Origin: Bacteroidota bacterium
Lineage (GTDB): Bacteria; Bacteroidota; Bacteroidia; Chitinophagales; Chitinophagaceae
Reading direction: 5' to 3'
Length of the DNA stretch: 64,000 bases
Assembly: GCA_018267955.1 (NCBI GenBank)
Contig: JAFDXL010000005.1
Coordinates: 434,001 to 498,000, forward strand
Under the pieces are notes generated by a model. It saw nothing but the letters and a program-made list of their open reading frames with translations. It searched no databases and was not told the DNA's origin. Below, piece by piece: positions 17,901-26,202 of this stretch; positions within the stretch are counted from its first letter, which is position 1, and each line of letters starts with the position of its first letter. A program made the translations under genes and the position numbers.

Positions 17901-19417
17901 AATTTGAGGAAGAGCACCCGCTGATCGGTAGTATTGCTACCATTATTGGGCAGCGGTGGCAGATCTTCCGCGAACTCACCCACCTGGTACACCTTACCAT
18001 TGTAGGTATAACGGTATGCTACAGCCAGTACATCTTCAGGATTGAGCTGTGTGTTTAAAGAGATATAGCCAAGGCGTGCATTGTAGGTAAATTCTGAAGG
18101 AGTAAGCTTACGCGCGCTTGGGTTTACAAAGTCTGTATTGATCTTAAGGTCGCCGATGGTCTGTATCGCAGAACTAGCCTGGTCTGGCACACGAGCAAGA
18201 GGATTTTGCTGCAGGCGGGAGTATAAACTATTGGCATTATTATCGGGCAGGCCATAGGGAATACGGCCCGGAGCATTGAATATGGACTGCATCGGGTTTT
18301 TCTCGCCCAGATCGAGGAAGGCATACACGGTACGAACACCTTCTGTAGCACCAGTACGATTGGTAACCCAAACTTCAATTTTATTAATTGTAACCTGCGA
18401 ATTGATGATCGGATAATTCCTTAGCGCATTATTATAATTATCGTGGAAGTACTGCGCCAGCAGGAAGTGCTTGTTATCCTCATAATCATCGGCCTTGATA
18501 GCGAATTGCTGTGTTTGCGAGCCCCCTTGTATTGTTACGCTCTGGCGCTTGGAACGCTGCTGCGCAACCGCCGCAGTAATCCAAAGCTTGCCAAACTGCA
18601 ATTGTGTTTTAAGGCCGAAGAGTGATTGAACACCGGTAATAAGGCTGCTCTTTAGCGGGAAACTGATATTACCCGCTTCGATCTTTTTAATGATCTCATC
18701 TTCCTTGCCCGTGTACTCGAGACGCTGAATATTCTGGTAATCGAACGTAGCCTTGGTATTGTTGCTGATATTAAGTTTCAACTTATCGCCAACGGTAGCG
18801 ATGAGGTTGATGTTCATCTGCATATCAAAATCGAAGATGCCATACTTCTGCGCACGTTGCGGCAAAGTAGGATTCTGGATATGCTGCCAGTTGCCGCCAA
18901 ATGTAACATCCACATTACCCTGCGGGCGAACGGAGATAGTACTGCCACCAAAAATGCGATCGAACAGGCCTTCGCGGTACATGGTGGGCAGCTCCGGCTT
19001 TTTGTTGAATAGCGAGAGCGCATCCATGCGGCGTTTCCAATAAGCCTCTTCATCCTGCTTTGCGCGGTATTTAGAGTACTCATCGAGCGTCATGAAATTA
19101 GGCGCGTTGAGGTAACGATCGCTGAGGCGTTCGTTGAAATAGTATCTTTTGGAAGTATCGTCGTATTCTACCGACTTTTTGATATTCGGCGGGTCCTGCA
19201 GATCTATGCTCTTTGGCGGATTGTCTGTGGGGCTAATGCCACTGTGGTCGTAGATAGGAAACTTGAGACTGGTATCGCGGGCAGATTTAGCAGTATCTTC
19301 GGGTGCCGGATCGTCATTGTCAAAAGGACCCTCGTACCCCTTGGCCACCATATTTGTAAGGGCGATAGCCAGGGATATAAAGAAAAAAAGTTTATAGCCG
19401 AAATTCGTCTTCCGCAT
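11975..19417 (-). CDS. sprA: SprA, type IX secretion system outer-membrane translocon
   Basis: A 2480-residue protein, the size expected for SprA/Sov, the giant 36-stranded barrel through which type IX secretion cargo leaves the cell and which is also needed for gliding in flavobacteria. The N-terminus carries a hydrophobic export signal (about residues 8-26). The rest is full of beta-barrel-type strands. Around residues 1830-1920 there is a Lys/Asn/Gly-rich loop and a charged coiled segment (KERKEARRKRREAKPEI). The C-terminus ends in an aromatic strand (VTLRFIFTQ). The preceding ruvA gene ends 21 bp upstream; the ruvA-sprA pair is common in this phylum. Four likely cargo proteins are encoded in the same window. 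Confidence 0.97.
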   Translation of the reverse strand: MRKTNFGYKLFFFISLAIALTNMVAKGYEGPFDNDDPAPEDTAKSARDTSLKFPIYDHSGISPTDNPPKSIDLQDPPNIKKSVEYDDTSKRYYFNERLSDRYLNAPNFMTLDEYSKYRAKQDEEAYWKRRMDALSLFNKKPELPTMYREGLFDRIFGGSTISVRPQGNVDVTFGGNWQHIQNPTLPQRAQKYGIFDFDMQMNINLIATVGDKLKLNISNNTKATFDYQNIQRLEYTGKEDEIIKKIEAGNISFPLKSSLITGVQSLFGLKTQLQFGKLWITAAVAQQRSKRQSVTIQGGSQTQQFAIKADDYEDNKHFLLAQYFHDNYNNALRNYPIINSQVTINKIEVWVTNRTGATEGVRTVYAFLDLGEKNPMQSIFNAPGRIPYGLPDNNANSLYSRLQQNPLARVPDQASSAIQTIGDLKINTDFVNPSARKLTPSEFTYNARLGYISLNTQLNPEDVLAVAYRYTYNGKVYQVGEFAEDLPPLPNNGSNTTDQRVLFLKLLKGTSNNPRLPTWNLMMKNIYALGGLGVSKDEFRLNVLYQDPGGGEKRYLPEGPLAGTPLISILNLDRLNIQGDPVPDGIFDFVEGITINTQQGKVIFPVLEPFGSGLDTAVGSSQLLQRKYQYRILYDSTKTVAKQFQQNNRFVIKGSYKSSSSSEIFLGGFNIPQGSVSVTAGGQKLTENVDYQIDYGLGKLKILNTGILNSGIPINVQYEDNATFGFQQQNFTGLHAEYFFNRKLSLGGTYMKLAERPFTQKTTFGDDPIKNTVLGLDGNYQSEVPGLTRILDKLPVYSTTAPSLISVTGEVASLLPGHAKQINSLDPEGSVYIDDFEGTKGSYDLKFPANSWTLASTPSGATNKAGKVMFPEADDLNKLSYGKNRARLAWYFIEPTLVDPSTGVPDNVKKDPNQHYIRLIQQQDVFPNKTSNTLQNALSTLDLAYYPKERGPYNFDPTALDADGKLTNPADRWAGIMRPIDNSDFEQSNVEFIEFWVMDPFIHNTTSKGGSLYINLGNISEDLLKDEHKFFENGITYPKDPGQLDNSVWGYQPKLSQQITRSFDNDPAARAVQDVGYDGLDNEDEKGFFANYLAQVANTVTNPAALQAIKDDPSGDDYHYFRGSDFDQNEPGVLGRYKKFNGPQGNSPVTTDNTAYSSASTTIPESEDINRDNTLNEAEDYYQYRIDLSPDMQVGSNYIVNTQVSNVKLPNGSTEEEKWYQFKVPIREFNSKIGNIADFRSIRFMRMFLSGFQDSVILRFAQLDLGRNNWRRYLFSLQNPGENIPEEDQNTVDFAVTSVSYEENSARQPVPYVIPPGVNRQLAAVSTGQNIQLNEQALSLQVCNLKDGDIRAVYKEVGVDMRQFGSLRMFIHAESRVGSAPLKDGDIRAVIRIGSDFTNNYYEYQMPLTITLPNTNTDEGVWPAANRLDLVLNDLVNVKTERNNKGAQSFIPYTVKDAKGNYITVVGNPNIGDAKTILLGVANPKKNTQSTDDGLPKCAEVWFNELRMTGLDEKAGYAASGKVAIQMADLGTLNLGGSMHTAGYGNIDQKLNQRFRDNFYQYNASTNLNVGKLMPRKWGVQLPVFVGYSQNTSNPQYDPYDLDVKYADKLDAARDAAQRDSIRKVAQDYTSITSVNVTNVRILGNPEKQGKSPMPWSARNFAVSYAFNRQFKRNPTVESDDLTTHKIGLNYTYAIKSKPVEPFKKMIHSKSKWMMLIKDFNFKLLPSNFTFQTDINRTMDETKVRNLDADVLTVPTYYKNFVWSRQYTTRWELSRSLSFDYTATNLSRIDEPYGRINTAEKKDSLWNKILTFGRNTNYTQRFSATYSLPLQKLPLTDWTNLKLNYAADYTWTASSQLARSQGNILNNTQSKGANLELQFSQLYNKNKWLRAVNQPKPNTGKKDDKNGPTAGPGLSGANNKFKDLRPGANNKDNNKKKKTTVAPADTSMKQFYDIEKNTAKLSDKQLDSVKKLQHIQILAQAKLDKEKRKKERKEARRKRREAKPEITDIERVVGRFLTMVKRTTVSVNETAGSTLPGWMDSTRFLGINTSSGAPGFGYVYGAQPDRGWLETQALAGRISADTLFNAQFLQNYQQTLNMTTTLEPIKDFRIDVTLTRTFQKSHSELFKDTTFTGNGVYTHNNPYETGSFSTSYIGIKTLFKGSDINSGPFRQFLDNRQTVSDRLSKDNPYSNSVNDPNDPKYKKGYTSYSQDVLVPAFIAAYTGRGADKIGLVDNNNATIRSNPFHNFLPMPNWRVTYNGLGRIPALAEKVSNLAISSAYTGTLSMNSFVSQLYYQDVYSLGFPSFIDSNSGNFIPFYQVPNVTITEAFNPLFGVDAALKNGMSIRFDYRKSRNVSLSLVDYQVSETNSSEYAIGFGYRIHGLVLPFDFFGVKKLKNDLNIKVDVGLRDDKSSNNYLAQNLNVVTRGQKVVTISPSIDYIVSERLTLHFFYDRRQSIPYISTSYPTTTTRAGVTLRFIFTQ

Positions 19418-19438
19418 TTAACTAAACTCCTTTGAGGA

Positions 19439-20017
19439 TTACAGCACACGCAGCGCTTGTTTTATCAGCTCTTCTACAGATAGAGAAGCCGCGTTATTAA
19501 TCTTTTTTATTGCGCTTTCGGCTACAGACCTGCTGATGCCCAAATTCACTAAAGCAAATAACGCGTCAGCCTCGGTTGTATTGTGTTGCTGAGCGGGTAA
19601 AATTGCAGTATTTTTTTGTAATGAGAGCTTGCCTTTGAGCTCTAAAATGATGCGCTGAGCGGTCTTTGCACCTATGCCTTTCACTTTTTCCAGCGTGCGG
19701 GTGTCGTCCATGGCGACGGCGCGCTCCAATTCTTCAGGAGTTAATGATGATAATATGACACGGGCAGTACTTGCCCCCACCCCGTTGATGCTTAAAAGCA
19801 GCCTGAAAGTGGCTTTTTCCTGTTCATCGGCAAAACCATATAAAACCCAGGCATCTTCGCGTACCTGCAGGTGGGTATAGAGCCTGCATTGCTCTGCATT
19901 TTGTATTTTACTATATGTTTGCAGGGTAATATGTACCTCATAACCCACACCATTCACAGAGAGATATATCAGCGAAGGAGTTTTGTAAACCAGCTCTCCA
20001 TCCAAAAAAGCGTACAT
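19439..20017 (-). CDS. ruvA: Holliday junction branch migration protein RuvA
   Basis: A 192-residue protein, normal length. The N-terminal OB-fold strand starts MYAFLDGELVYKTPSLIYL, helix-hairpin-helix motifs appear at LLLSINGVGASTARVIL and VKGIGAKTAQRIILEL, and the small C-terminal domain that contacts RuvB ends the protein (SVEELIKQALRVL). It binds four-way junctions during recombinational repair. sprA follows 21 bp downstream on the same strand. Confidence 0.97.
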   Translation of the reverse strand: MYAFLDGELVYKTPSLIYLSVNGVGYEVHITLQTYSKIQNAEQCRLYTHLQVREDAWVLYGFADEQEKATFRLLLSINGVGASTARVILSSLTPEELERAVAMDDTRTLEKVKGIGAKTAQRIILELKGKLSLQKNTAILPAQQHNTTEADALFALVNLGISRSVAESAIKKINNAASLSVEELIKQALRVL

Positions 20018-20051
20018 AAACGTGTTTCAAAGTTTACGGTAAAAATATAGT

Positions 20052-20080
20052 AAAAAAAGAGCGGTATGAAATCACACCGC
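20052..20080 (-). terminator. terminator of the 20108-21085 gene
   Basis: On the minus strand an imperfect stem (GCGGTGTG against CATACCGC, one mismatch, 4-nt loop; 20061-20080) is followed by a seven-T run (20052-20058 as A on the plus strand). It separates the barrel gene from ruvA. Confidence 0.7.
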
Positions 20081-20107
20081 CCTAATAATGAGACTTATAA
20101 TTTTTTA

Positions 20108-21085
20108 TTAATACCACCAAGGCATCTTATTATTGTTGAAATGGTAGATAAACATCACAGAGACAGCAGAATATGAGTCTTTGTTGTCTTTATTACCGCG
20201 CGGTGTCCAAGGTGTAGCTTTAGCACCCGGCTGCACAGCCCATTCCTTATCATACATTTCTTTTGCTACCACAGCTTTGTCTGACGGCAGATAGCGTTCG
20301 AGGTAAGCTTCTGATACATAATCGCCGCTTACATTATCCAGCCTGTCGTGGAAGGTGAAGCGATACAGCCACTCAAGCCCTACAGACATATTGCGGCCGA
20401 TATCGTAACGAAGACCTAAACCTGCCGGTACGCAAACCTGCCAGAGGTTGGTTTTCATTGCATATGTAGGAGTAGCCTTGTCATGTTCAAAACCTTCGCC
20501 TTCGAGGTGCAGATCAGCGACGCTCACCCATTTTTTAGCCAGGGTACCCCTGTCTATAAATGAGCTATACGGCTGATAGTGGAACCCACCGATACCGGCT
20601 GTAACGTAAGGTTGCAGACGATGACGTGCAGAATTACTTTCTGAATTCATACGCAGCGGCATATACTCTATCTGGAAAGTACCTTCCCATATATTGCTCT
20701 TAACATCCTGATTGCGGAGGTAACGTTGTACAGCATCATCCTGGAAGGAAGTAGCTTTCTTCGCTTTAGACTCGTTCCAGGCATCAGTAGCATACAAAGT
20801 ACCATAGCTGATACCCAACCTGAATGCGACACTGGGATGCGGTGTGAACCTACCAAAAACGCCACCCATAAAGCATGGCATATTAAAATATTTACCGTTG
20901 GTATAATGGTCTATCACACTCTTCGTACCCACATCGCCCCATAGGTCTGTCATGCCAAAATTAAAGCCTATAGAATACCCCGGATGTTCTACATACTCCC
21001 TGGGTATTGCCGGTTGTGCAAACGCGGGAAGCGCTGCACTGCTGAGACATAAGGCAAAAAGGCTACGGACAAGTTTTTTCCGCAT
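20108..21085 (-). CDS. outer-membrane beta-barrel protein (DUF6089-like)
   Basis: A 325-residue protein with a signal peptide (KKLVRSLFALCLSSAALPAFA). The mature part begins with a strand of the type YSIGFNFGMTDLWGDVG and continues with alternating aromatic strands such as LQPYVTAGIGGFHYQ and VPAGLGLRYDIGRNMSVGLEWLY shortened here to the family-like pattern; the last residues end in aromatic NNNKMPWWY. This fits the small outer-membrane barrels often labelled DUF6089 in Bacteroidota. Function unknown. It has its own terminator and stands between the crotonase gene and ruvA on the same strand. Confidence 0.8.
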   Translation of the reverse strand: MRKKLVRSLFALCLSSAALPAFAQPAIPREYVEHPGYSIGFNFGMTDLWGDVGTKSVIDHYTNGKYFNMPCFMGGVFGRFTPHPSVAFRLGISYGTLYATDAWNESKAKKATSFQDDAVQRYLRNQDVKSNIWEGTFQIEYMPLRMNSESNSARHRLQPYVTAGIGGFHYQPYSSFIDRGTLAKKWVSVADLHLEGEGFEHDKATPTYAMKTNLWQVCVPAGLGLRYDIGRNMSVGLEWLYRFTFHDRLDNVSGDYVSEAYLERYLPSDKAVVAKEMYDKEWAVQPGAKATPWTPRGNKDNKDSYSAVSVMFIYHFNNNKMPWWY

Positions 21086-21119
21086 GTGCTTTGTTTTTAT
21101 AGCGTTGAAGATAATAAAA

Positions 21120-21899
21120 TTATTTTCCTTTAAAAATAGCTTTTCTTTTTTCTAAGAAAGCGCCGGTTCCTTCCTTCATATCTTCTGTTGTAAAACACTC
21201 TCCGAAACGCTTGATCTCATTCTCAAATCCTTTACTGTCGCCCTTTGCAGCATCATTAACACATGCTATCACTTTTGCTATTGCAACAGGAGCTTTTGCC
21301 TGGATCTTTTGTAAAATTTCTTTTGCCCTGCCCAAAAGTTCGGCCTGCGGCACTACATAATTGACCAAACCGAGCGATTTTGCCTCTTCGGCGCCAATCA
21401 TATCGGCTGTCATCATCAGCTCCATAGACTTGCCCTTGCCAATAAGCTGGGTAAGGCGCTGTGTGCCACCATAGCCCGGGATAAGGCCCAGGTTTACTTC
21501 CGGCTGGCCGAATTTGGCATTTTCGCTGGCGAGGCGGAAATGGCAGGACATTGCCAGCTCACAACCACCACCCAGTGCAAAACCGTTTACAGCAGCAATG
21601 ATAGGTTTAGGGCTGTTCTCGATCTTATCAAAAACGAGATCCTGGCCTTTTTTTGCCAGGGCAGCACCGCCATTACCATCAAGAGCAGTAAATTCAGATA
21701 TATCAGCACCGGCAACGAAAGCCTTTTCGCCGGCACCTGTAAGTATTGCAGTTTTTATTTCGGGATTTTGGTAGATATCGTCAACAACCTTGCCCAGCTC
21801 TTCTATTACATCTTTGTTCAGTGCATTCAGCTTATCAGGACGGTTGATGGTAACTACCAGGATACCATCCTGCAAGTCTGTAAGTAAAGTTTGGTACAT
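21120..21899 (-). CDS. enoyl-CoA hydratase/isomerase (crotonase family)
   Basis: A 259-residue crotonase. The oxyanion-hole motifs are AGADISEF and NGFALGGGCELAMSC, and the catalytic Glu positions are in FGQPEVNLGLIPGYGGTQRL (both Glu-type positions of true hydratases are arguable; the second lies in the GLIPGYGG region as in short-chain hydratases). It adds water to trans-2-enoyl-CoA in beta-oxidation, and could also serve the later steps of phenylacetate degradation as PaaF. That link is inference from the nearby paa genes. It lies behind a B12-binding domain gene on the same strand with 42 bp between. Confidence 0.92.
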   Translation of the reverse strand: MYQTLLTDLQDGILVVTINRPDKLNALNKDVIEELGKVVDDIYQNPEIKTAILTGAGEKAFVAGADISEFTALDGNGGAALAKKGQDLVFDKIENSPKPIIAAVNGFALGGGCELAMSCHFRLASENAKFGQPEVNLGLIPGYGGTQRLTQLIGKGKSMELMMTADMIGAEEAKSLGLVNYVVPQAELLGRAKEILQKIQAKAPVAIAKVIACVNDAAKGDSKGFENEIKRFGECFTTEDMKEGTGAFLEKRKAIFKGK

Positions 21900-21941
21900 T
21901 TTATCTTAGAATATTAAATATCTGTTCGGTTTAAAATATTA

Positions 21942-22367
21942 TTAAAATAATTCGGCCCGGTGTTCGTGCGTCCAGCTATCTATATAATTCGCGATATCTG
22001 TAGTAGCGGCCCCGGGGCCAAACAGCTTACCCACACCCATAGCGTGTAATGCTGTCATATCTTCTTCGGGTATAATCCCCCCACCTGTCAACAGCACATT
22101 ATCTAATCCTTTTTCCTTCATCAGCTGCAGCACTTTAGGAAAAACCGTCATGTGCGCGCCACTTAAAATACTGATGCCGATGGCGTCCACATCTTCCTGT
22201 AATGCAGTATTGACAACCATTTCGGGCGTTTGCCGCAGTCCTGTATATATCACCTCCATACCGGCATCGCGCAATGTGGTCGCTATCACTTTCGCGCCGC
22301 GGTCATGACCATCCAAACCTACCTTAGCAACCAGTACACGTACCGGCCGTTGTGTCCTATCTGTCAT
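21942..22367 (-). CDS. stand-alone cobalamin-binding domain protein (methylmalonyl-CoA mutase small domain type)
   Basis: A 141-residue protein made almost only of a B12-binding domain. The motif DGHDRG near the N-terminus supplies the His that replaces the lower ligand of cobalamin, and [11 protein letters not shown] and [13 protein letters not shown] are the other binding loops. This is the C-terminal domain of methylmalonyl-CoA mutase or the small subunit of isobutyryl-CoA-type mutases; no large TIM-barrel subunit gene is nearby. It would work with a separate large subunit. It starts divergent from an outer-membrane barrel gene. Confidence 0.92.
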   Translation of the reverse strand: MTDRTQRPVRVLVAKVGLDGHDRGAKVIATTLRDAGMEVIYTGLRQTPEMVVNTALQEDVDAIGISILSGAHMTVFPKVLQLMKEKGLDNVLLTGGGIIPEEDMTALHAMGVGKLFGPGAATTDIANYIDSWTHEHRAELF

Positions 22368-22536
22368 AATTCCTGTTAAGCGGGGTTTAAAAATAGTAAT
22401 TCATCTGATAAATAGTTAATAAAACAGGCTAAATCCGTGCACGCAGTAAAGAATTAAAAAAAGCATCATTTGAAAAAGAGTTTTGGATTTAGTAAATAAT
22501 GGCAGGAAATTTATGGTAATATAACTGATGAGGGTT

Positions 22537-23259
22537 ATGAAAAAGGTATTATTATGGGCATTGGTGCTGTTTTGTGCAAGTGCATACGCGCAGGATGGCC
22601 TGTACGTGAAACCAATGATAGGTATGGGCAGCAGCAACCTGACCTTCAGGACCTATAACAATATGCCCAGCGCTGTAAAGTACTACCCGATAAAATCATA
22701 TACCTATGGGCTGCATGTTGGCTACCGCTTGTGGAACTGGGACCTGAGCACAGGCATACAATACCTGAGCGATGGCCAGAAATACAGCATTGTATTTGGT
22801 GCGCCCACTGTACCATCGCTCTACGATTCGGGCGCGATCACCAACAGATACCGACATCTGATGATACCGCTGCAGGTAGGTTACCATATACATGTTTATA
22901 AAGGCTTTTCTATAATGCCGCAAATTGGCGCTGCCTATTCGCACAATATGAACAGGAAGGACCGTATGAAAACACAAAAAGCAGATAGCAAGAATACGGT
23001 AACAGATCAATATTTTGATATTAACTATGAACGCTCTTCTTATTTCGCAACAGCGAGGCTGAACATTGAATATGATCTGAATGAATTGCTGGGCCTGAAC
23101 TTATCTGGCGCTTATTATCGTATGCTTACCAATTTTGATAACCCTGATGGGTATGGGAATTTCGACCCAAGGAACCGTGTGTGGGCGGTATGTGGTGAAG
23201 CGGGTGTAACGGTGCATGTGAATAAGATAAGGTTTGGGAAGGCGGGGAAGAAGAAGTAA
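22537..23259 (+). CDS. outer-membrane beta-barrel protein, paralogue of 25334-26047
   Basis: A 240-residue protein with a signal peptide (KKVLLWALVLFCASAYA) and about eight predicted barrel strands, for example LYVKPMIGMGSSNL, YGLHVGYRLWNWDLSTGIQYL and LMIPLQVGYHIHVYKGF written in part. The start at 22537 is chosen over an ATG three codons upstream because the Lys-rich start of the signal peptide follows. It is alignable along its whole length with the barrel at 25334, including DSGAI versus DSGSI and YRHLMIPLQVGY versus FKHLLVPINVGY. Function unknown. Confidence 0.8.
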   Translation: MKKVLLWALVLFCASAYAQDGLYVKPMIGMGSSNLTFRTYNNMPSAVKYYPIKSYTYGLHVGYRLWNWDLSTGIQYLSDGQKYSIVFGAPTVPSLYDSGAITNRYRHLMIPLQVGYHIHVYKGFSIMPQIGAAYSHNMNRKDRMKTQKADSKNTVTDQYFDINYERSSYFATARLNIEYDLNELLGLNLSGAYYRMLTNFDNPDGYGNFDPRNRVWAVCGEAGVTVHVNKIRFGKAGKKK

Positions 23260-23302
23260 TCTCTGCCGCTTTTAAAAAACCGTTTTGTACAATACGCTAT
23301 GC

Positions 23303-25240
23303 TTATTGCTTTGATATTTTGTACCTGAAACAATACCCTTGCTTGTCATACAAATCCAGAACATAATATCCCTGGTCTAGCGCTGACAAATCAATAGCCT
23401 TTTGACTCACCAAAAGCTTGCCTTCAAGCACAGTTTGACCTTGAATGGATACAAGTCTGTAATGCGTATAAACACCGGGCGTATTGAAGTAAATAGCATT
23501 TAGGAAAGGATTGGGGAAAACAGTCATCATGTTCGCTGAAACGTTAGAAACATTAACCGGCAGCGTAAAGTGAATGGGAGCAGACCTGGCAGTACAGCCG
23601 TTGCTATCTGTAATAACTACGTAATAATCACCACTGTCTGAGGGATAATACTGATTATTCGTTTCTCCGGGAATTGGAATACCAACACCCCAGAACCATT
23701 GGTAAGCAACTGCTGCTGTATCGCAAACAAGACTGTCAAGCGCTGGATTCAAATGAATAGTTGGTATTGGCGTGGGTGGGTGTATGGTAACAGTAATAGT
23801 ATCTGATGAAAACTGGCATGCAATATTAGTTGCAATAACAGAGTAATTGCCTGAGGTGAATGTTTTAAAAATGCTGGTTGTATCAGGCGACCAATTACCA
23901 TTGACATACCATCTTTTGGAATACGGATTATTACAATGCAATATTACTGTGTCTCCAAAACATGCTGACGTTCCTGAAAAGGTATCTATTACCGGAAACT
24001 TATAATGTTCTATCTCGAACTTAATAGCATATGATGTATCGAAACATTTGGTGTTAAGTGTTACAATTCGTTTATAATAAGTGGTTTGCGTCAGGCTAAG
24101 ATTTGTTAGCAGAGGAGTACTACCTCCGGTCACAGCAGTATAATTTATCCCATCCGTGCTGGTAAGCCAATTGTAAGCTGCAGAGGAATTTTGTACGACA
24201 TATGCTTTTATGCTATCAAAAGTAATAGTGTCGCCGCAGTATAACTGTTGATAATTATTAACCGATAAATCATTTATTATATCTGCAGGACAATCAAGAT
24301 TATATTCCCAAAGATCATTTAAATCGTAAACCGGGCCAGATTGCTTAGGATCAGGCATATGTTGGCCGGTGGTAATAAATCCTGAACGGCCGATGCTGAA
24401 TGATGCAGAAACGTTACGGTCCTGACCAGGAAAATCAGGTAATCTTGTCCATAAGTCATTAGCCGGATCATATCTATAAAATCTGGGAGAATCCAGATAG
24501 GAATTTCCTGTCAGGTAATATCCGTACGACCCGATGTTAAAAGCAATGCCACCATTGTCTTGTGCCGGGCAAGATGCTTTTTGAGCCCATGAATTTGTTG
24601 TCGGGTTGTATTGCCAAAGTTCATTAGCCGCTGTAGATGAAATTATTCCACCTACGACATAACCTTTACCATCAATACTAAAGCTTGTGGCAGCGTCTCT
24701 GTATCCACCCGGAAAAGAATCCTTCAAAGACCATACATCTGTGCCAGGGTCATACTCCCAGGTATCTTTGCAATACCCCGGGCCTCCCAAAAAGGTCTTT
24801 CCAAGTGTTACATAAAATTTATTGTTCAGCGCAAAATTTGCCCAGAGCCAACGCGCCGTTCCAGGGAAAGTAGCTACCTGGGACCAAATATTTGTTGCTG
24901 GATCGTATTTGTAGAATTCCCGGTGTGTAACTGCATTAGGGCTGGATGACCAATATGTAGCCATTCCCAAGCCACAAAACACTTTATCATTAAGCGTTCC
25001 GCTAACAGGGCTTGTTCGTACATTGCCAGGCATAGTAGCAACTTGTGTCCAGCTAAGTGTACCGGTATCATAAGCATAAGTAGCCGTTCCAAGGCCTGTT
25101 AGAAAACCTTTCCCAACCGCAGTAGAACTGGTAGCAAATGACAATGAATTGGGGGCATTTTTTCTTTTTATCCAACCTTGAGCTAAAACAGGATCTGTAC
25201 AAAAAATAGCAAGAAATATAGTGATAACAATAGGTTTCAT
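23303..25240 (-). CDS. secreted Kelch-repeat protein with T9SS type A sorting domain
   Basis: A 645-residue protein. Residues 1-20 form a signal peptide. Residues of about 25-330 hold six or so Kelch-type blades, recognisable by repeated WxYDPxTDxWxxxxxFPG units such as EYDPGTDVWSLKDSFPG. From about 330 to 560 there are immunoglobulin-like or PKD-like segments with paired cysteines. The last 80 residues, starting VFPNPFLNAIYF and ending in CFRYKISKQ, are a type A sorting domain for the type IX system. It should be secreted through SprA and kept at the surface or released. It lies between two related barrels that run the other way. Confidence 0.88.
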   Translation of the reverse strand: MKPIVITIFLAIFCTDPVLAQGWIKRKNAPNSLSFATSSTAVGKGFLTGLGTATYAYDTGTLSWTQVATMPGNVRTSPVSGTLNDKVFCGLGMATYWSSSPNAVTHREFYKYDPATNIWSQVATFPGTARWLWANFALNNKFYVTLGKTFLGGPGYCKDTWEYDPGTDVWSLKDSFPGGYRDAATSFSIDGKGYVVGGIISSTAANELWQYNPTTNSWAQKASCPAQDNGGIAFNIGSYGYYLTGNSYLDSPRFYRYDPANDLWTRLPDFPGQDRNVSASFSIGRSGFITTGQHMPDPKQSGPVYDLNDLWEYNLDCPADIINDLSVNNYQQLYCGDTITFDSIKAYVVQNSSAAYNWLTSTDGINYTAVTGGSTPLLTNLSLTQTTYYKRIVTLNTKCFDTSYAIKFEIEHYKFPVIDTFSGTSACFGDTVILHCNNPYSKRWYVNGNWSPDTTSIFKTFTSGNYSVIATNIACQFSSDTITVTIHPPTPIPTIHLNPALDSLVCDTAAVAYQWFWGVGIPIPGETNNQYYPSDSGDYYVVITDSNGCTARSAPIHFTLPVNVSNVSANMMTVFPNPFLNAIYFNTPGVYTHYRLVSIQGQTVLEGKLLVSQKAIDLSALDQGYYVLDLYDKQGYCFRYKISKQ

Positions 25241-25333
25241 ATTTGCAATATATGTGTTTATATCTTTTTATTGAATTTCTTGTGCACAAAGTTATTTACC
25301 TACCTTAGCCGCTTCAATCAAACCTTCTGTCTT

Positions 25334-26047
25334 ATGAAATTGAAATTGCTCGCCGCAATGGCCGCAGTTGTATTTACTACAAATTCTTACGCACGCAACG
25401 AATTTTATCTAAAGCCCTATGTAGGTGCTGGCATAAGCAATATAGCGGGCGATGCCGGTGAAAGATCCTATCTAAAAATTATGGGACGCAACGACGATAC
25501 GAAACTGCGGAGTGTTTATACTTTTTCTGCCGGGGTAGAAATGGGTTACCAGATACATAAATTGAGAGTGAGTACAGGAATAGGATATTTACAGACCGGT
25601 AACCAGAATAAAGATGTGCTTTTGGTATTTGAAGGTAATCCGCCGGTAAGAGATTCGGGTTCTATCGCAGTTAAGTTTAAACATTTGCTGGTACCTATTA
25701 ACGTGGGATACGAAATAAACATCGGTAAAAAATTTAGCATTACCCCGCAAACGGGCTTTGCCATATCCTACAATATGCAAAGGGTTGATGACTGGAATAC
25801 AAATTTGAACACTGAGAAAACGGCAATAAATCAAGGAACATTTACGAATCTTTATAAACCAATCAGCGTTTTCAGTAGCTCTTCTTTAAACTTTGAATAT
25901 AGCTTAGTCAAAAAAATAAGATTATTTGTTGCTCCTGCGTTTTACTACATGTTAACAAATATGGATGCTGTTCATAATCCGGCTTTTAAAACCACAGAAC
26001 ATCCTTATGCGCTGCATTTGAGTGTTGGGTGTTATGTGGGGTTATAA
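25334..26047 (+). CDS. outer-membrane beta-barrel protein, paralogue of 22537-23259
   Basis: A 237-residue protein with a signal peptide (MKLKLLAAMAAVVFTTNSYA) and barrel-type strands (FYLKPYVGAGISNI, VEMGYQIHKLRVSTGIGYL, ISYNMQ). The ATG at 25334 is used because the signal peptide begins there; an in-frame upstream start would prepend a cysteine-containing stretch without sense. It aligns along its length with the 22537 protein. Its start is divergent from the Kelch gene with 93 bp between, so the two may be co-regulated. Confidence 0.8.
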   Translation: MKLKLLAAMAAVVFTTNSYARNEFYLKPYVGAGISNIAGDAGERSYLKIMGRNDDTKLRSVYTFSAGVEMGYQIHKLRVSTGIGYLQTGNQNKDVLLVFEGNPPVRDSGSIAVKFKHLLVPINVGYEINIGKKFSITPQTGFAISYNMQRVDDWNTNLNTEKTAINQGTFTNLYKPISVFSSSSLNFEYSLVKKIRLFVAPAFYYMLTNMDAVHNPAFKTTEHPYALHLSVGCYVGL

Positions 26048-26064
26048 AGGATATTGGTGCCTAT

Positions 26065-26093
26065 TTACTTTCTTTTTGCACAAAAGAAAGTAA
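26065..26093. repeat. perfect 12-bp inverted repeat (hairpin)
   Basis: Arms TTACTTTCTTTT (26065-26076) and AAAAGAAAGTAA (26082-26093) with loop TGCAC, followed by CAAAGAAAA. It lies 17 bp after the barrel gene stop and could act as its terminator, but closely similar hairpins between genes are a known repeated element in related genomes, so it may belong to a dispersed repeat that includes the following 200 bp. Confidence 0.75.
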
Positions 26094-26202
26094 CAAAGAA
26101 AAGGTGCCGCAATCAATTGCGCAGAACTCATTGAGACCATTGAAAATCATTATGCGCGAAATAATCACCACGTGATTGCGGGGACTTCCTATTTGGCTAT
26201 TG

